A stretch of 64,000 bases of DNA, taken from contig JANFAH010000004.1 of NCBI GenBank assembly GCA_024663395.1, positions 186,001-250,000 of the forward strand. The letters run 5' to 3'. A program made the translations under genes and the position numbers. Each line of letters begins with the position of its first letter. The first letter of the stretch is position 1. This DNA comes from Pisolithus tinctorius (Eukaryota > Basidiomycota > Agaricomycetes > Boletales > Pisolithaceae). Shown piece after piece: positions 1 to 11,071 of the stretch. The notes beneath the pieces are model-generated. The model did no database searches. It saw only the letters and a program-made list of their open reading frames with translations, and was not told the DNA's origin.

Positions 1-253
1 AGGCAGAACATGGGCTTCCCATAGGCTAATTAGACCCCTGTCCAGGGTGAACCTGGGTTTTCCCCAGGCTAAATAGACCCACTTTACCAGGCCATGTCCT
101 GGTGGGGATTCTCCATGCATCAGGAAAACAGTGGTTGTTCTAACTGTTCTAATCACAACTTATCTCAGAAAGGTAGATGTATAAGTGGAATGGATGCCAA
201 GGAACATATAGAGCAAGTGAATTAAGCAAGACACATATGGTTCTATAGAGCAC

Positions 254-922
254 TGTCAAGTCTGAGCCTACTCCAATCAACTCTGATGCTTAACCAGGTC
301 TGGAGAGAGGTGTGGAAACAAGTCTAACACAGATGAATGGAACTCTGACTAGTGGAGGATTGGCAGGGACAAAGTCAGCTGAGGCAGAAATGGAGCAGGG
401 TGAGGGTGTCAGGTTTAGCTTGTGCACTACCCCCTTGCATGATGTCAGCCCTCATATTTCAGAGGAAGAGACCAGACAGATGTTTGGAGATAACTCTGAC
501 AGGCAGAAGATGGAGAGAGATGGAGTAGGAACTTTGGTGATATTCATACTGAAGAACAGTGGAGTACTGTACATGCATTTATGCTGCTATGGGGGTGCAG
601 TAACTGGAATCAGGACTGACATATGGAGACTCATGAGTTTTCAAGTAACAACTTCCTGGATGATGAATGAAGGGAAGATGGAGAACATATGACAGGTAAC
701 ACAGAACAAGCCAAAAAGGAAACAATCCAGGTGATGGACCATGTGGTGCACAAGGATGGCCTGCATGGTCTGATGAGAGACTGGTACAAGTCCAACAGAA
801 GGCAGAGTGGAGGAGACTCATAAATGGTAGAGTGCAGGCAGAGTTGGTGCAGAGAGTGTGAATGAGCAGTGGAGTGGGGTGTGGAGTGAGTAGGGACTTA
901 GAGTAAATGCATGGTTGTGACA
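254..922 (-). mobile_element. Solo LTR, family Y (copy in left palindrome arm)
   Basis: A 669-bp LTR starting TGTCAAGTC and ending GTGACA, closely similar to the LTRs at 33916-34650 and 35888-36566. It is flanked by AGCAC and AGTAC, a 5-bp target duplication with one C/T transition. Short ORFs inside it are by-products of the LTR and recur in every copy. The strand given is the transcriptional sense inferred from the TATA and AATAAA signals in the related copy at 28737-29547. Confidence 0.85.
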
Positions 923-1138
923 AGTACTATGAATCAAGAGTTACAGTGATATAGTGGGCATGAAGATATCAATAAGTCACTTACAGACCACATTAGGACC
1001 ACAGAAAAAAAAGTGTGTCAGTAAGACAGCATGAATTAGATGATGTTAGACAATGAACACTAAAGTGCTGCAAATATCAAGACATCAATAGATGCAGTGT
1101 AGACTATTAGACCACTTAGGAAAAGTTTTGTTTTCCTG

Positions 1139-1650
1139 ATGCAGCCCACTGGGGATTCCCCATGTCATGCTGGGGATTCTCCATGGCTGGCTGGGGATTC
1201 TCCATGTCATGTTGGAGATTCTCCATGGCTGGCTGGGGATTCTCTGTGTCATGTTGGAGATTCTCCATGGCTGGCTGGGGATTCTCCATGTCATGATGGA
1301 GATTCTCCATGGCTGGCTGGGGATTCTCCATGTCATGATGGAGATTCTCCATGGCTGGCTGGGGATTCTCCATGTCATGATGGAGATTCTCCATGTCACC
1401 TGGGGATTCTCCATGTCATGGTGGAGATTCTCCATGTCAGGATGGAGATTCTCCACAGCCCCTGGGGATTCTCCATGGCATGCTGGGGATTCTCCATGGC
1501 TGGCTGGGGATTCTCCATGGCATGCTGGAGATTCTCCATGGCTGGCTGGGGATTCTCCATGGCATGCTGGAGATTCTCCATGGCTGGCTGGGGATTCTCC
1601 ATGGCATGCTGGAGATTCTCCATGGCTCCTGGGGATTCTCCAATCCTAAT
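1139..1650. repeat. 21-bp minisatellite, left arm
   Basis: About 24 tandem units of the type TGGGGATTCTCCATGGCTGGC, with variants carrying TGTCATGAT or GGCATGC. Each unit holds the near-palindromic core GGAGATTCTCC. The unit is 21 bp, a multiple of three, so several frames stay open on both strands. These are not genes. Confidence 0.95.
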
Positions 1651-1944
1651 TGACATTGAGGTCTGGTGACATTTTGCGTATACACTTGTGTTTTTCTTGG
1701 TATTCTGTGTTTTTCTCACGCAATTTTCCACTTTCTGATAAGATAAGCATACTGTCATGATTGCACAATCAGGGGCTACAACTTTCATTATGACCATATC
1801 ACTCCATTGTCATTCCCTGTGGTATTAATGCAGTATGATTACAAGTAGCAGTTGTCATTAGTGTTGTGTAGTGTAGACTATGCTTCACTTTTGTAGTGCA
1901 CATTTTTGACTACCACTGACTACAAAAAGTGTAGTGTCGAGAGG

Positions 1945-2402
1945 TAGTGGTAAGGTCACATGACAGCGGATCACATGATAGGGGGTCACGTGACTGGAAG
2001 GTGCCCCGAGGTGACGACATCTCAGTCACGTGACATCGGCACTGCAACCGGGGGTCACGTGAGAACCTGCCGCGGAGTTAGCGGGGGCTTGGTCATGTGA
2101 CATTAGTCACGTGGTCTGGTGCCTTCGGTCAGCGCAAAGGTCCCTCACGTGACAATGGTCGCGTGATCCGGTGCTCCGGGTCACGGCAAAATGGTGTCAC
2201 GTGACTACAATCATGTGATCCGGAGCTTCGGCTCACCGCAAAGGTTTGTCACGTGACCTGAATCACGTGATCCGGAGCCTCGGCTCACCACAAAGGTCTG
2301 TCACGTGCGCTCAATGGTCACGCGATGACGCGAACCTCGGGTCACGTGATATCACGTGACTGTACTCACTTCGTTTTCAACACTATAAACCTCGCACGTG
2401 AC
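1945..2402. promoter_or_regulatory. Array of about 18 CACGTG-type sites, left arm
   Basis: About 18 copies of TCACGTGA or its one-step variants (CATGTG, CACATG, CGCGTG, CACGCG) lie in 450 bp. From 2093 to 2316 they form pairs 14-15 bp apart repeated every 52 bp, separated by CCGGAGC..CGGCTCACCGCAAAGG. A TATA-like ACTATAAAC follows at about 2381, ahead of the ORF at 2593. CACGTG is the core E-box recognised by basic helix-loop-helix factors. A regulatory role is inferred. Confidence 0.6.
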
Positions 2403-2592
2403 TAAGCTGCCCCTGAGTGCATGCTTCCCCATATTGTGGCTGTGCTGCAACATTACTCATGTCACCACACATTCAATTCTCCATGTATTGGTCTGTACTT
2501 TGGTGGGTTGGCTGGCCTATAGTGTATCTACACCATGTCCAAAGATCAACCAATCAACCTTTCTAGTTGATGAGCAATAACAGGAATGAAAA

Positions 2593-2841
2593 ATGCCAGA
2601 AACCATCACACCATGTCTCCCTCACTGGGTGGTTGCCATATTTAATACATTTTCTGCATTCTCCATGTCTACCTCCACCTATGTACAGGGCTTCAGGGCA
2701 GTCCATTGGGAATTGAGTGAACAGGAAGCCAATTACACATCCCAGATGCATGGGAAAACCCCAAACAGCACAAATAAAATAGTGGAGATTTCCAAAACAT
2801 ATCAAAAACATTTCATTGCTCACTCTGCAGTGGGGCTATGA
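2593..2841 (+). CDS. Hypothetical 82-aa ORF in left palindrome arm
   Basis: An 82-codon frame starting MPETITPCLPHWVVAIFNT and ending KHFIAHSAVGL. I do not recognise it. It lies about 200 bp downstream of the CACGTG array and a TATA-like sequence, and runs toward the centre of the palindrome. The mirror copy keeps the same length with about a dozen substitutions and no stop or frameshift. That could mean constraint, or just high similarity between the arms. No membrane segment or known motif is evident. It may instead be an exon fragment of a larger lost gene. Confidence 0.35.
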   Translation: MPETITPCLPHWVVAIFNTFSAFSMSTSTYVQGFRAVHWELSEQEANYTSQMHGKTPNSTNKIVEISKTYQKHFIAHSAVGL

Positions 2842-2943
2842 CTACTAAAATTCAGGTGTGGCATGGGGAGGTATGTCCTATCATATTGGCACCATGTGCC
2901 TAGCAGCAGTGGCCCCTCAAAGCCACAGAAATGCGAAATGGTC

Positions 2944-3008
2944 CAATGCTACACTTTGTAATGATCATAACAAAGCTATAAATCACTAGTAGAGTTGTTG
3001 GCTAGATC
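2944..3008. other. Spacer at the centre of the palindrome
   Basis: About 65 AT-rich bases without a counterpart on the other arm, bounded by CAGAAATGCGAAATGG on the left and its near reverse complement on the right. The spacer presumably stabilises an otherwise perfect hairpin centre. Confidence 0.7.
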
Positions 3009-3110
3009 TGCCCATTCGCATTTCTGCCACTTTAAGGGGCATCTTCTGCTAGGCACATGGTGCCAATATGATGGGACATACCTCCCCATGCCACACCTGA
3101 ATTTTAGTAG

Positions 3111-3359
3111 TCATCGCCCCACTGCAGAGTGAGCAATGAAATGTTTTTGATATGTTTTGGAAATCTCCACTATTTTATTTGCGCTGTTTGGGGTTTTCCC
3201 ACGCATCTGGGATGTGTAATTGGCTGCCTGTTCACTCAATTCCCAATGGACCACCCTGAAACCCTGTCCATAGGTGGAGGCCACCATGGGGAATGCAACC
3301 AATGTATTAAATATGGCATCCACCCAGTGAGGGAGAGATAGTGTGATGTTTTCTGGCAT
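3111..3359 (-). CDS. Hypothetical 82-aa ORF in right palindrome arm
   Basis: The mirror copy of the 2593-2841 frame, starting MPENITLSLPHWVDAIFNT and ending KHFIAHSAVGR, also intact over 82 codons. The two copies converge across the 65-nt spacer, so transcription from both array promoters would give complementary RNAs over the centre. Function unknown; could be non-coding sequence with an open frame. Confidence 0.35.
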   Translation of the reverse strand: MPENITLSLPHWVDAIFNTLVAFPMVASTYGQGFRVVHWELSEQAANYTSQMRGKTPNSANKIVEISKTYQKHFIAHSAVGR

Positions 3360-3544
3360 TTCTCATTCCTGTTATCACTCATTAACTAGAAATGTTGATT
3401 GGTTGATTTTCGGACATGGTGTAGATACCCTATAGACCGGCCTACCTACCAAAGTACAGACCAATACATGGAGAATTGAATGTGTGGTGACATGAGTAAT
3501 ATTGCAGCACAGCCACAATATGGGGAAGCATGCACTCAGGGGCA

Positions 3545-4030
3545 GCTTAGTCACGTGCGAGGTTTATAGTGTTGAAAACGAAGTGAGTACAGTCACGTGA
3601 CCCAAGATTTGCGTCACCACGTGACCATTTGGAGCACGTGACAGACCTTTGTGGTGAGCCGAGGCTCCGGATCACGTGATTCAGGTCACGTGACAAACCT
3701 TTGCGGTGAGACGAAGCTCCGGATCACATGATTGAAGTCACGTGACACCTGTTTGCCGTGACCCGGGGCGCTGGATCACGTGAGTCTTGTCACGTGATAG
3801 ACCTTTACCGTGACCTAAGGTACCACATCACGTGACTACTGTCACATGCCCGAACCCCGCTCACTCTGCGGCGGGTTATCACGTGACCATGGATTGCGGT
3901 GCATAGGTCACGTGACACATTATATCACGTGACCAAGATGGTGTCACGCCCGGGTCACGTGACCATTATGTCATCGGTCATGTGACCAAGACATGTGACC
4001 CCCTATCATGTGATCTGTTGTCATGTGACC
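3545..4030. promoter_or_regulatory. Array of CACGTG-type sites, right arm
   Basis: The inverted copy of the left-arm array, with the same paired sites, the same CCGG-containing spacers and the same TATA-like sequence, facing the ORF at 3111-3359 on the - strand. Several sites differ between arms by a single CpG transition, so the array is decaying in parallel with the rest of the locus. Confidence 0.6.
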
Positions 4031-4339
4031 TTACCACTACCTCTCGACACTACACTTTTTGTAGTCAGTTGTAGTCAAAAATGCGGACTACCAAAATGTA
4101 GCATAGTCTACACTACACAACACTAATGATGACTGCTACTTGTAATCATACTGCATTAATACCACAGGGAATGACAATGGAGTGATATGGTCATAATGAA
4201 AGTTGTAGCCCCTGATTGTGCAATCATGACAGTATGCTTATCTTATCAGAAAGTGGAAATTTGCATGAGAAATACACAGAATACTAAGAAAAACACAAGT
4301 GTATACACAAAATGTCACCAGACCTCAATGTCAATTAGG

Positions 4340-5421
4340 ATTGGAGAATCCCCAGAAGGCCATGGAGAATCTCCATGATGATATGGAGAATCCCCAGCAT
4401 GCCATGGAGAATCCCCAGGGGCCATGGAGAATCTCCATCATGACATGGAGAATCTCCAGCATGACATGGAGAATCTCCAGCATGACATGGAGAATCTCCA
4501 TCATGATATGGAGAATCCCCAGGAGCCATGGAGAATCCCCAGCCAGACATGGAGAATCCCCAGGTGATATGGAGAATCTCCATCATGATATGGAGAATCT
4601 CCATCATGATATGGAGAATCCCCAGCCAGCCATGGAGATTCTCCATCATGACATGGAGAATCCCCAGCAGGCCATGGAGAATCTCCATCATGACATGGAG
4701 AATCCCCAGGAGCCATGGAGAATCCCCAGGTGACATGGAGAATCCCCATCATGACATGGAGAATCCCCAGCCAGACATGGAGAATCCCCAGGTGACATGG
4801 AGAATCTCCATCATGACATGGAGAATCCCCAGGAGCCATGGAGAATCCCCAGCAGGCCATGGAGAATCTCCAACATGACATGGAGAATCCCCAGCCAGAC
4901 ATGGAGAATCCCCAGGTGATATGGAGAATCTCCATCATGATATGGAGAATCCCCAGCCAGCCATGGAGAATCCCCAGCAGGCCATGGAGAATCTCCATCA
5001 TGACATGGAGAATCCCCAGCCAGCCATGGAGAATCCCCAGCAGGCCATGGAGAATCTCCATCATGACATGGAGAATCCCCAGCCAGCCATGGAGAATCCC
5101 CAGCAGGCCATGGAGAATCTCCATCATGACATGGAGAATCCCCAGCCAGCCATGGAGAATCCCCAGCATGCCATGGAGAATCCCCAGCAGGCCATGGAGA
5201 ATCTCCAACATGACATGGAGAATCCCCAGCATGCCATGGAGAATCCCCAGCATGCCATGGAGAATCCCCAGCAGGCCATGGAGAATCTCCAACATGACAT
5301 GGAGAATCCCCAGCATGCCATGGAGAATCCCCAGCATGCCATGGAGAATCCCCAGCAGGCCATGGAGAATCTCCAACATGACATGGAGAATCCCCAGCAT
5401 GACATGGAGAATCCCCAGTGG
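4340..5421. repeat. 21-bp minisatellite, right arm (expanded)
   Basis: The inverted counterpart of the left-arm array, about twice as long (roughly 51 units). Higher-order blocks of four to six units recur, for example around 4920-5150 and 5160-5400. This indicates recent expansion by unequal exchange or replication slippage. Open frames of up to 299 codons within it are repeat artefacts. Confidence 0.95.
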
Positions 5422-5644
5422 GCTGCATCAGGAAAACAAAACTTTTTCTAAGTGGTCTAATAGTCTACACTGCATCTATTGATGTCTTGATATTTGCAGC
5501 ACTTTAGTGTTCATTGTCTAACATCATCTAATTCATGCTGTCTTACTGACACACTTTTTTTTCTGTGGTCCTAATGTGGTCTGTAAGTGACTTATTGATA
5601 TCTTCATGCCCACTATATCACTGTAACTCTTGATTCATAGTACT

Positions 5645-6313
5645 TGTCACAACCATGCATTTACTCTAAGTCCCTACTCACTCCACACCCCACTCCACTG
5701 CTCATTCACACTCTCTGCACCAACTCTGCCTGCACTCTACCATTTATGAGTCTCCTCCACTCTGCCTTCTGTTGGACTTGTACCAGTCTCTCATCAGACC
5801 ATGCAGGCCATCCTTGTGCACCACATGGTCCATCACCTGGATTGTTTCCTTTTTGGCTTGTTCTGTGTTACCTGTCATATGTTCTCCATCTTCCCTTCAT
5901 TCATCATCCAGGAAGTTGTTACTTGAAAACTTATGAGTCTCCATATGTCAGTCCTGATTCCAGTTACTGTACCTCCATAGCAGCATCAAAGCATGTACAG
6001 TACTCCACTGTTCTTCAGTATGAATATCACCAAAGTTCCTACTCCATCTCTCTCCATCTTCTGTCTGTCAGAGTTATCTCCAAACATCTGTCTGGTCTCT
6101 TCCTCTGAAATATGAGGGCTGACATTGTGCAAGGGGGTAGTGCACAAGCTAAACCCAACACCCTCACTCTGCTCCATTTCTGCCTCAGCTGACTTTGTCC
6201 CTGCCAATCCTCTGCTAGTCAGAGTTCCATTCATCTGTGTTAGACTTGTTTCCACACCTCTCTCCAGACCTGGTTAAGCATCAGAGTTGGTCAGAGTAGG
6301 CTCAGACTTGACA
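5645..6313 (+). mobile_element. Solo LTR, family Y (copy in right palindrome arm)
   Basis: The mirror image of the LTR at 254-922, the same 669 bp, flanked by the same target duplication read on the other strand (GTACT and GTGCT). Sharing both insertion point and target duplication means the LTR was present before the arms were duplicated, or that the arms have been homogenised since. Confidence 0.85.
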
Positions 6314-6486
6314 GTGCTCTATAGAACCATATGTGTCTTGCTTAATTCACTTGCTCTATATGTTCCTTGGCATCCATTCCACTTATACATCTACCTTTCT
6401 GAGATAAGTTGTGATTAGAACAGTTAGAACAACCACTGTTTTCCTGATGCATGGAGAATCCCCACCAGGACATGGCCTGGTAAAGT

Positions 6487-6862
6487 GGGTCTATTTAGCC
6501 TGGGGAAAACCCAGGTTCACCCTGGAAATGGGTCTATTTAGCCTATGGGAAGCCCATGTTCTGCCTGGAAAGCAGGTCTATTTATCCTGGGGAAACCCAG
6601 GTCAGCCTAGAATGTAGGTCTATTTAGCCTGGGGAAAACCCAGGTTCACCTGGAAAGCAGGTCTATTTAGCCTGGGGAAAGCCCAGGTTCACCCTGGAGA
6701 GCAGGTCTATTTAGCCTGGGGAAAGCCCAGGTTTACCTGGGAAGCAGGTCTATTTAGCCTGGGGAAAGCCCAGGTTCACCTGGGAAGCAGGTCTATTTAG
6801 CCTGGGGAAAGCCCAGGATCAACCTGGAAAGGGGGTCTATTTAGCCTGGAGAAAGTCCAACT
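6487..6862. repeat. 43-bp tandem repeat with internal hairpins (9 units)
   Basis: Nine units beginning GGTCTATTTAGCCTGGGGAAA. Each has the short inverted repeat CCTGGG..CCCAGG, then TTCACCTGG and a spacer. Two units lie in the palindrome arm and are mirrored at 1-100, which suggests the array also continues left of the window. No coding capacity. Confidence 0.9.
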
Positions 6863-7090
6863 TGGACCCCAGCTACCCTTTCATTTGATGTATAATATAT
6901 ATATATATTATGGAGAAAACATTTTCTCCAACCATATTAAATTGCTGCCCTGGAGAATCTCCAGCTAGGGAATGGAGAATCTCCAGCAATGGTGGTGGAG
7001 AATCCCCAAAAGTTGGGAATTCCCAACAAAATGACACCTATTAGGTTAATACTTATATCAAAATCTCCAGACCTAATAGGTCTCCAAGGG
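6863..7090. other. Junction region, no gene
   Basis: AT-rich tract (TATATATATATATATT near 6897), an inverted repeat GGAGAAAAC..TTTTCTCC, three stray minisatellite cores (6952-7016) and a perfect 14-bp palindrome TTGGGAATTCCCAA near 7015. Similarity to retrotransposon gag begins only at about 7090. I see no gene here. Confidence 0.6.
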
Positions 7091-9576
7091 GGGTTGACTG
7101 AAGTGCCTCTGAATCTATACCCAGACTCTCAGTTCCATCTGCCACACTGCCGCAACCACTCACTCGGTCGCAGACCACCCATCAGCCAATTAGTAACCTG
7201 CCAACACTTCCACCAGCTAGCTCGTGCACTATACCAACTGCTTTGCACCCACAACCAATACCCGTTCCACCCATTACCAATCTGGCACCGCCACCACAGG
7301 TTAACCCACCAATGGCTAATCCTCAGTTTCAGATGCCACTCCACAGTACACAACACTCACCTAAATTTAGCGGAGATTCTCCCGCACAGCTTCTGTGCTA
7401 CCTCAAAGACATCGACTTCCTCAGTACTCTCACTGCTCTTGATGACCATGGCAAGATCAGAGCTGCAATCCACTATGCTGACCTCGAAGAAGCCGAGGTC
7501 TGGCAAATGCTTCCAGAAGCCGCTCCTGCAGCCGACGACTGGGACGCCTTCATAGTCACTGTTAAGGGTTTGTACCCTGGCTGCAAGGGTGACAACCGCT
7601 ACTGCCATGCAGACTTGCAGTACCTCGTCAAAGAATATCAGTCCAAGCCTATGCAGAACCAGGATGACCTCAGAGAATACCAGCGGAAATTCGCTAAGAT
7701 TTCTGCCCTGCTCATTAAAACTAAAAAGCTTGCAGAGACAAAACAGGATTCCATGTTCCTGAATGGCTTCCTGAGGGCCATCGCAGACCATATTCATCAT
7801 CAACTCTCCATAGTCCACACCGACCTCCACCCTGACAATCCATACCCACTCGCAGAAGTTGTCAAAGCTGCCAAGTTCCTTCTGACAGGATCCACTCTTC
7901 GTAGTGCGGTACCGACGATGGGTACCATGGCCTTGCCAGCTGCACCTCCCTTGTCAGCTTACATGCCACAGGTGCCACCTGCTGGTACCGTTGTTAAACA
8001 GGAATACAACTTCCAGATGCAGCCTCCACCACAGCAACACAGACCCGGCTGCAGTTTCTGTGCAGACCCCAACCACTGGACAAGGATGTGCATGCTCATT
8101 GAAGTTTATATCTGCACCGGTAAGATCACAAGAGGTACAGACAACCGTCTCTATCTTGTGGATGGAAGCCAAATTCCATGCTTCCCCAAGTGTAACTCAC
8201 TGAGAGAGGCTGTTGACTGCGTCATGGCTGACAGAGACCAGGCCAGCACGCACGCTGCAACTCCTGTGGCTCTGCGCAATGTGGCAGTGCAAGGCACCGC
8301 TAACCTCTTCTGCGTTGCTCATCCTGAAGTTGATGTGCAGTTGGAGATCCAGCCTTCTGCCTTCTTAAACACCGTCCAAGATGCCAATGAACCTGTTGCA
8401 GACTTAGCCAACCCTGACTTCCAAGCATATGTCGCTCAAGCTTGGGCTACCTACCAAGCAGATGAAGGTAACAAGGGAGCAGTCATTCCCCACAGAAAGA
8501 AAGCCTGCTTCGATGGAGTTGAAATCACAGCTCAACCCACAGCATGTCCTGCCAACCCTCCATGAGTCGACCCACATGCAGCCACTGTCAAAGAGGAAAT
8601 AATCATTTCCCCTGGCATTCAAAGTTTGCATGCTGCTCACCAGGCATCTGATCCCTCTGCACCTACACCAATGCCCACTGCTACGAAACCATATGTTCCT
8701 CTGACTAATCCGGCTCCGATGCCCACATGCAAGGATCCCGTTCCTGTGGCAATTGTTCTGCCACAGACACCATACCCAGCAGCTCGCAATCAAAACCAGT
8801 ATCGTTACTCATTCCCTCTTGAAGACAAAGCCGCACCCAAGCATATCGTGGAGCGTGTACTTGAGACCAGCGTTGCCATGCCAGTCAAAGAATTATTTGC
8901 AGTGGCTCCAGAGTTTCGCAAGCAGTTCAGAGACATCACCATGGTGAAACACATCACCACAAATGAGATTGAGGTAGTTCATAGCGATGATGAGGAAGGA
9001 GTACAAGTGAATGAGCTGACTGGCCGCGATCCTCAAAGAACTGCATGCGAATACAGAGACTGCATTATCCACAGTGATGACAGCTCCATCATAGCTCACC
9101 ATACCCTGCCACTCCGCTGCATCGAAGCCAAGGTCCCTGGGACCGATGTCACCATCAATTGCATACTAGATTCCAGTTCGGAAATCATCACCATGCCCAG
9201 GTGCATTTGGGAAAAGATTGGGCTTCCATTGCACTGCGATCATCTCATGACTATGACATCTGCTAACATGTCTAAAGACACTACTGTAGGTGTTCTAGAG
9301 AACCTGAAACTTGACTTCGGAGCCAGGCCAGTCATGCTACAGGTTCAGGTAATTGAACATGCCAACTTCGACATGCTCCTCAGATGTCCGTTCATTTGCC
9401 TTATGAGTGCAGTAACAAATGATTATCCTGACAGTGGACAGCGGATCACTCTCCGAGACCTGAATGATGGCCACAAGTACACTCTGCCCATGTGCCCATG
9501 GCACAAGGGCTGTCTGTGCTGCAAGTGCAGCAAGCACTGCCATAGCCACCAAAGTATAGTTGAATGGGGCTTTTGA
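7090..9576 (+). pseudogene. Gag-protease of copy A (5'-truncated, decayed)
   Basis: Aligns along its length with the intact-looking frame of copy B. It contains the gag core (around 7380-7900), a CCHC zinc knuckle (CSFCADPNHWTRMC near 8055) and a retropepsin site, where B's DSG is DSS (near 9170). A TGA at 8563-8565 replaces a CGA codon of copy B, the signature of CpG deamination. The frame reopens immediately and ends in TGA at 9574, at the gag-pol junction. Function would be capsid assembly and polyprotein cleavage, but this copy is not functional. Confidence 0.85.
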
Positions 9577-11071
9577 ATATCGATGATCCACCAAACAGTT
9601 GGGGAGAGCCTACTAAGATGTCCTGTTTCCTATTTAGCTGCTGTTATCCATTCCTGAGTCCTACTGTCTCATCACTAGCCTTCACTTCGATGACCTTCTC
9701 TTTGCCTGCAGCACCTATACCATGGAACATACCCACCAGAATACCCTTGCCTGCTTTCACTTTCCTCTCCTCCACTCAGACAATACTAAACCCCTCTGCT
9801 ATAGCTGCATTCAGCAGCATTTATCAACTAGATCCCATGGTTCACACCCTTGTTTACAAGCCAGTTGCCAAGAAGGTTTGGACAGTACCTGCCCTGATGG
9901 CAGAAGAATACTGCATCGTGCACAGCCTGCCAGACGATCTGCTTGCTGGTCTCCAACCACTTCTGACCCATCCACCAGACTTCGCTCTGGGCATCCACTT
10001 CACTGCCAAACAGGCCACAGAACTTGACCTTGATCCTGCAGATTGGCTTTGGCCAGAAGAACTTAAACTCGTAACTTGGCTCGTTTTGGTCCATGAGCTT
10101 GCATTCGCTTGGGACATTACAGAGCGTGGACACCTAGATGAATGGTATTTCCCACCAGTAAAGATTCCTACAATTCTGCACATGCCTTGGGTCCAATGCA
10201 ATATCCCTATCCCGAACACGATCCACGCCCAAGTCATAGACATGATTAAAGATTGCATCAAGTCCAGCATGTATGAACCTTCTACAGTGGCTTACTGCTC
10301 CCACTGGTTCTGTGTAGTAAAGAAAGACAGAAAGTCTCTTCGCCTTGTGCATGACTTACAGCCCCTGAATGCAGTGACCATCTGCGATGTGTCCATTCTG
10401 CCCTTCATAGAACATCTCACAGAATCCTTTGCTGGATATGTGGTGTATGCGATGATGGACCTCTACTCCGGGTATGACCAGCGTGCACTCCACGTCGATT
10501 CCTGCGACCTCACCACCTTCGGTACCCCCCTCGGACCACATCAGCTTACTACTCTGCTGCAAGGTCATGCGAATGTGGTACAGGTATACCAGGGAGATAC
10601 TGCATTTGTTCTCCAGGATGAGATCCTGCATCATACCCTGCCCTTCATAGATGACGTCCCTGTAAAATCTGAGACCACCTGCTATCAGCATGCAGATGGC
10701 TCCTATGAGACTATCCCAGAGAATCCTGGGATTCAGAAATTTATCTGGAATCACTGTATAGTTGTTAACCATATCCTTCAGCATTTGCAGAATGTTGGAG
10801 CCACTGTCTCGGCAAAGAAGTTTGTGCTAGCCACTCTGTCTGCTGTGATTGTTGGCCACAAGTGCACCTTTGAAGGTCGCATTCCTGAAGAAAGCAAAGT
10901 GCAGAAGATCTGTGACTGGCCCGAGTGCTGCAACCTGACACAGGTTCACAGTTTCCTCAGTGTCTGTGGTGTGCTACGCATCTTCATCAAAGACTTCACC
11001 AAGATTTCACAGCCACTAGTTGCACTCACATGGAAGGACATACCATTCACATGGGATGAACCACAACGTGC
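9564..11071 (+). pseudogene. Pol of copy A, first part (reverse transcriptase), cut by copy B
   Basis: Starts in the -1 frame relative to gag, overlapping its end. It carries the RT palm with DLYSGYDQ and the catalytic FIDD box (an unusual Phe for Tyr in YxDD), and then the connection to RNase H. It stops being pol at 11071, where the LTR of copy B begins; the last few codons before the stop at 11099 come from that LTR. The frameshift heptamer has decayed to GGGCTTT here (GGGTTTT in B). The continuation is at 21130. Confidence 0.88.

Larger units (their letters stand above)
1..6566. repeat. Giant imperfect palindrome (two inverted arms, about 2.9 and 3.6 kb)
   Basis: The first 2.9 kb reappears as its reverse complement up to 6566: position 1 pairs with 6566, 922 with 5645 and about 1139 with 5428. 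Inside the minisatellite the pairing shifts because the right array is about 575 bp longer. The arms meet at a 65-nt unpaired spacer (about 2944-3008). Base differences between arms are mainly C/T and G/A at CpG. The left arm reaches the window edge, so it probably continues. No transposase is visible. It may be a foldback-type element or a genomic inverted duplication. Confidence 0.9.

Noticed and set aside
4501..5400. Long open frames (up to 299 codons) on both strands at 1085-1685 and 4299-5482
   Set aside because: They consist only of the 21-bp minisatellite, whose length is a multiple of three; reading frames are open by periodicity.
4340..5421. CRISPR-like array
   Set aside because: Units are contiguous with no unique spacers, the context is eukaryotic, and there are no cas genes.
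7129..8203. Minus-strand and alternative-frame ORFs across gag and pol of copies A and B
   Set aside because: They mirror the real coding frame and follow its codon structure; none has motifs or splice signals. Only the region between pol and the 3' LTR has credible antisense exons.
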